Source of the DNA: Brachyhypopomus gauderio
Taxonomy: Eukaryota; Chordata; Actinopteri; Gymnotiformes; Hypopomidae
Reading direction: 5' to 3'
Length of the DNA: 64,000 nucleotides
NCBI RefSeq assembly: GCF_052324685.1
Contig: NW_027506913.1
Span: forward strand, 965,645 to 1,029,644
The notes under the pieces: model-generated
The model's input: only the letters and a program-made list of their open reading frames with translations
Told to the model about the DNA's origin: nothing
The model's database searches: none
Shown: positions 60,545-64,000 of the stretch, one piece after another
Layout of the letters: the number at the start of each line of letters is the position of its first letter
Position numbering within the stretch: position 1 is the stretch's first letter
Translations under genes and position numbers: made by a program

Positions 60545-60616
60545 GTGTTGGTGGTATAGTGGTGAGCATAGCTGCCTTCCAAGCAGTTGACCCGGGTTCG
60601 ATTCCCGGCCAACGCA
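60545..60616 (+). tRNA. trnG-UCC: tRNA-Gly (UCC), unit 47, U2 variant
   Basis: U2:G71 allele; near copy of unit 43, but the unit carries seven single-base indels, none inside this gene. Confidence 0.93.
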
Positions 60617-60970
60617 TCTCATTATACATGTATACCTGATGTTATTCACAAAACGTGGTACCTTTGCCACTCACGTTTATTGATGGCAACCAAAGCTCAT
60701 GTTTTACAGATTGCTCCTGCTTTTTACCTTCAGAGATAACTCATGCAATACAGAACGATATAGGAGTCAACACCTTCAAAAAACACTGTGCTTTAATATG
60801 TTCTGGTTACATTGACACCTTACTCACAGCTGCACAGATGACCGTGACTCTTACATCGTTTTTAAATGAAGTGATACAAAGCGTTGTTATTTCTCAAAAT
60901 CAGAATGAGGCCAAAGAGACCTGCATGCTGAAGCTGCGGCCCCATTTTCATGTTGCTATAAAGATGCTTT

Positions 60971-61043
60971 TGACCCCCGACGTGATTTGAACACGTAACC
61001 TTCTGATCTGGAGTCAGACGCGCTACCGTTACGCCACGAGGTC
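60971..61043 (-). tRNA. trnW-CCA: tRNA-Trp (CCA), unit 47, +1 insertion in acceptor
   Basis: The run of four C (+ strand) in the acceptor 3' strand is five here, making the gene 73 nt with a bulged or shifted acceptor stem, plus C13 to U as in unit 43. A homopolymer insertion within a cluster of other indels is more likely a sequence error than a true defect; if real, the copy is probably not functional. Confidence 0.7.
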
Positions 61044-61859
61044 TAATACGTAGAAGTCTAGCTAAAAAAATGGAACAAGGCAGTCAGATGTTTTAGTTCA
61101 ATAGCTCTTCCAATGTATTTAGATTTTTTTCATTCCCTCTCGTCTGCCTTAAAGTTTCACCAATTCAAGAGGAGAGTAATGGTGAGGGAAGAACATACCA
61201 AAGGAGGGAATCTTCAGGCAGAATCCCTGAGCTCTCTGCTTTCTTCTCAACCTGAGTAGTCTATGCATGATTCTGTGTTATGTATCTGTCGATTCGGCCC
61301 TTGAAAGGCAATACAAACTAAAGGTAACGTTTCTTGTTTATCATGCACCTGAGATGTAACAAAACGGAGGACCTTTCAAGAAAGGCTCTTGAGCAGAGTT
61401 ACTTCAGAAAGTGAAGTAACGAAAAGAAAAAAATTCTCATGTTACAATAGATTGGTGAGTGTGAAGAATAGCATCAAGTTAAAGACCTGGCAAGATTGAA
61501 CGAAGATGAGAAGAAAGTAAATGTGTTTTAGTTTAGTTTCTTATTTTTCCATGAGTATTCAAGTCTTAGTGACTACATGAAGTTTTGATTCTTCAGTTTG
61601 CGTTGAAGACAACCATTGATTGGACCTTACGGACTGTCAGCGGAAGTCCATTCCACCACCTTGTGGACTGACAGAGAAGATTCTTGTTGCATGTCTTGTC
61701 GGCATCTTGAAGGGATGGTGGCACGAATAAAGCAATAATAGAGGCTTAAAGGCAGCCAGGTTGCTGTAGTGGCTTGATAAGTGCTTTTATGCATGTGAGA
61801 AGCGATCCAGTTATGGGAGACTGCAATGGCCAAGATGCAAGGTAAAGAGACAAATGTAG

Positions 61860-61931
61860 GCGTGGGTGGTATAGTGGTGAGCATAGCTGCCTTCCAAGCA
61901 GTTGACCCGGGTTCGATTCCCGGCCAACGCA
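61860..61931 (+). tRNA. trnG-UCC: tRNA-Gly (UCC), unit 48, G5 acceptor mismatch
   Basis: Same G5/A68 mismatch as unit 44 (base 61864) with the same ACAAATG flank. An inserted T lies about 100 bp upstream. Confidence 0.88.
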
Positions 61932-62283
61932 TCTCGTTATACATGGATACCTGATGTTATTCACAAAACGTGGTACTTTGCCACTCACGTTTATTGATGG
62001 CAACCAAAGCTCATGTTTTACAGATTGCTCCTGCTTTTTACCTTCAGAGATAACTCATGCAATACAGAACGATATAGGAGTCAACACCTTCAAAAACACT
62101 GTGCTTTAATATGTTCTGGTTACATTGACACCTTACTCACAGCTGCACAGATGACCCGTGACTCTTACATCGTTTTTAAATGAAGTGATACAAAGCGTTG
62201 TTATTTCTCAAATCAGAATGAGGCCAAAGAGACCTGCATGCTGAAGCTGCGGCCCCATTTTCATGTTGCTATAAAGAAGCTTT

Positions 62284-62355
62284 TGACCCCGACGTGATTT
62301 GAACACGTAACCTTCTGATCTGGAGTCAGACGCGCTACCGTTGCGCCACGAGGTC
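62284..62355 (-). tRNA. trnW-CCA: tRNA-Trp (CCA), unit 48
   Basis: Gene itself standard. In its trailer the T4 run is T3 because one A is missing on the + strand near 62211, so the next candidate terminator would be the T5 about 190 nt away; likely a sequencing error. Confidence 0.93.
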
Positions 62356-63172
62356 TAATACGTAGAAGTCTAGCTAAAAAAATGGAACAAGGCAGTCAGA
62401 TGTTTTAGTTCAATAGCTCTTCCAATGTATTTAGATTTTTTTCATTCCCTCTCGTCTGCCTTAAAGTTTCACCAATTCAAGAGGAGAGTAATGGTGAGGG
62501 AAGAACGTACCAAAGGGAGGGAATCTTCAGGCAGAATCCCTGAGCTCTCTGCTTTCATTCTCAACCTGAGTAGTCTATGCATGATTCTGTGTTAGTATCT
62601 GTCGATTCGGCCCCTTGAAAGGCAATACAGCTAAAGGTAACGTTTCTTGTTTATCATGCACCTGAGATGTAACAAAACGGAGGACCTTTCAAGAAAGGCT
62701 CTTGAGCAGAGTTACTTCAGAAAGTGAAGTAACGAAAAGAAAAACATTCTCATGTTACAATAGATTGGTGAGTGTGAAGAATAGCATCAAGTTAAAGACC
62801 TGGCAAGATTGGAACGAAGATGAGAAGAAAGTAAATGTGTTTTAGTTTAGTTTCTTATTTTTCCATGAGTATTCAAGTCTTAGTGACTACATGAAGTTTT
62901 GATTCTTCAGTTTGCGTTGAAGACAACCATTGATTGGACCTTACGGACTGTCAGCGGAAGTCCATTCCACCACCTTGTGGACTGACAGAGAAGATTCTTG
63001 TTGCATGTCTTGTCGGCATCTTGAAGGGATGGTGGCACGAATAAAGCAATAATAGAGGCTTAAAGGCAGCCAGGTGCTGTAGTGGCTTGATAAGTGCTTT
63101 TATGCATGTGAGAAGCGATCCAGTTATGGGAGACTGCAATGGCCAAGATGCAAGGTAAAGAGACATATGTAG

Positions 63173-63244
63173 GCGTTGGTGGTATAGTGGTGAGCATAGC
63201 TGCCTTCCAAGCAGTTGACCCGGGTTCGATTCCCGGCCAACGCA
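63173..63244 (+). tRNA. trnG-UCC: tRNA-Gly (UCC), unit 49
   Basis: Standard C2 form. Confidence 0.96.
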
Positions 63245-63597
63245 TCTCATTATACATGGATACCTGATGTTATTCACAAAACGTGGTACTTTGCCACTCA
63301 CGTTTATTGATGGCAACCAAAGCTCATGTTTTACAGATTGCTCCTGCTTTTTACCTTCAGAGATAACTCATGCAATACAGAACGATATAGGAGTCAACAC
63401 CTTCAAAAACACTGTGCTTTAATATGTTCTGGTTACATTGACACCTTACTCACAGCTGCACAGATGACCGTGACTCTTACATCGTTTTTAAATGAAGTGA
63501 TACAAAGCGTTGTTATTTCTCAAAATCAGAACGAGGCCAAAGAGACCTGCATGCTGAAGCTGCGGCCCCCATTTTCATGTTGCTATAAAGAAGCTTT

Positions 63598-63669
63598 TGA
63601 CCCCGACGTGATTTGAACACGTAACCTTCTGATCTGGAGTCAGACGCGCTACCGTTGCGCCACGAGGTC
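63598..63669 (-). tRNA. trnW-CCA: tRNA-Trp (CCA), unit 49
   Basis: Standard gene, AAAATAA upstream; shifted by one base relative to the unit phase because of an inserted C near 63566. Confidence 0.96.
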
Positions 63670-64000
63670 TAATACGTAGAAGTCTAGCTAAAATAATGGA
63701 ACAAGGCAGTCAGATGTTTTAGTTCAATAGCTCTTCCAATGTATTTTGATTTTTTTCATTCCCTCTCGTCTGCCTTAAAGTTTCACCAATTCAAGAGGAG
63801 AGTAATGGTGAGGGAAGAACGTACCAAAGGGAGGGAATCTTCAGGCAGAATCCCTGAGCTCTCTGCTTTCTTCTCAACCTGAGTAGTCTATGCATGATTC
63901 TGTGTTAGTATCTGTCGATTCGGCCCTTGAAAGGCAATACAGCTAAAGGTAACTTTTCTTGTTTATCATGCACCTGAGATGTAACAAAACGGAGGACCTT

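Larger units (their letters stand above)
48508..62934. repeat. Right mosaic block, units 38-48, four-unit periodicity
   Basis: Private variants recur every four units (5244 bp). Units 38, 42 and 46 share AAAATAAT upstream of tRNA-Trp and ACAAAAG near offset 1138. Units 39, 43 and 47 share GGCTCAAAGG near 126 and GAATCGATC near 183. Units 44 and 48 share ACAAATG and G5 in tRNA-Gly. Units 37 and 41, which precede units 38 and 42, both end in CATGAAG, consistent with duplication of a four-unit segment. Units 43, 46 and 48 look like recombinants. Confidence 0.75.
1..64000. repeat. Tandem tDNA array, 1311-bp unit, 48.8 copies
   Basis: The entire window is a direct tandem repeat with an exact 1311-bp period for units 1-46; units 47 and 48 are 1314 bp because of single-base indels, and unit 49 is cut by the window end after 1066 bp. 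Each unit contains one tRNA-Gly-UCC (+) and one tRNA-Trp-CCA (-). Units differ at about 34 flank positions and 10 positions inside the tRNA genes, mostly shared by sets of units, which shows spread by unequal exchange or conversion. There is no unique sequence at either end, so the array continues outside the window. Known parallels are the tDNA repeats of Xenopus and zebrafish; the unit composition here is not one I recognise. Confidence 0.98.
62935..64000. repeat. Partial unit 49, cut by window end
   Basis: This last unit contains both tRNA genes and stops at offset 1065 (1066 counted with one inserted C near 63566). It combines C2 tRNA-Gly, C at 598, AAAATAAT at 759 and CTTTTC near 1020, a combination not seen in any other unit of the window. 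Confidence 0.85.

Noticed and set aside
60655-60990. 111-codon ORF on the + strand in unit 47
   Set aside because: Created by inserted bases in the indel cluster that join frames; likely sequence error.
1-64000. CRISPR array, rDNA or protein gene satellite as explanation of the periodicity
   Set aside because: The period is 1311 bp with no short repeat-spacer pattern, no rRNA sequence, and the only recognisable genes are the two tRNAs.
1-64000. Bacterial, phage or organelle origin of the tRNA cluster
   Set aside because: No encoded CCA tails, no clustered different tRNAs, eukaryotic Pol III boxes, and near identity with vertebrate cytosolic tRNA-Gly-UCC and tRNA-Trp-CCA.

Overview
The whole 64 kb window is one head-to-tail tandem array. 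The repeat unit is 1311 bp, and the window holds 48 complete units plus a 1066-bp partial unit 49 (unit n starts at 1+1311(n-1) up to unit 47 at 60307; unit 48 starts at 61621 and unit 49 at 62935 because of small indels). The array runs off both ends of the window, so its full length is at least 64 kb. Phase 1 is arbitrary: it is simply the first base of the window.

Each unit carries two nuclear tRNA genes facing each other. At unit offset 239-310 on the + strand is a 72-nt tRNA-Gly with anticodon UCC. At offset 663-734 on the - strand is a 72-nt tRNA-Trp with anticodon CCA. Both have intact internal A and B boxes for RNA polymerase III, neither has an intron, and neither encodes the 3' CCA. 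The 352 bp between the convergent genes (offset 311-662) hold the only T4/T5 runs usable as Pol III terminators. The roughly 815 bp between divergent starts (offset 735 to the next unit's 238) hold several small inverted repeats and no gene I can support. In total there are 49 tRNA-Gly and 49 tRNA-Trp genes in the window. No protein-coding gene, transposon, rRNA or CRISPR array is supported; the recurrent ORFs of 65-121 codons are copies of the repeat read in frame and run through the tRNA genes.

Organism: a eukaryote, and most likely a vertebrate. The Gly gene matches the vertebrate tRNA-Gly-UCC sequence as I remember it essentially base for base, and the Trp gene matches vertebrate tRNA-Trp-CCA with at most a base or two different. 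Large tandem tDNA arrays are well documented in Xenopus and in zebrafish, so a fish or amphibian is a reasonable guess, but the sequence alone does not settle the species.

Layout by sequence class: units 1-13 (1-17043) are a mosaic of four unit types (here T, A, B, C) that appear as a four-unit higher-order repeat T-A-B-C with local expansions. Units 14-15 (17044-19665) are transitional. Units 16-37 (19666-48507) are a nearly uniform, recently homogenised block in which tRNA-Gly carries U2 in place of C2. Units 38-48 (48508-62934) again show a four-unit periodicity, with units 38/42/46, 39/43/47 and 44/48 sharing private variants and some units being recombinants. From 60307 onward single-base indels appear abruptly (13 in about 3.3 kb, none in the previous 60 kb), which looks like unpolished sequence or an assembly switch rather than biology.

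Points worth following: a tRNA-Gly copy with the G3:U70 pair that marks tRNA-Ala (unit 6); the majority U2:G71 tRNA-Gly allele; the missing close-in terminators, which predict unusually long 3' trailers; and the excess of variable sites inside the Gly gene compared with its flanks.
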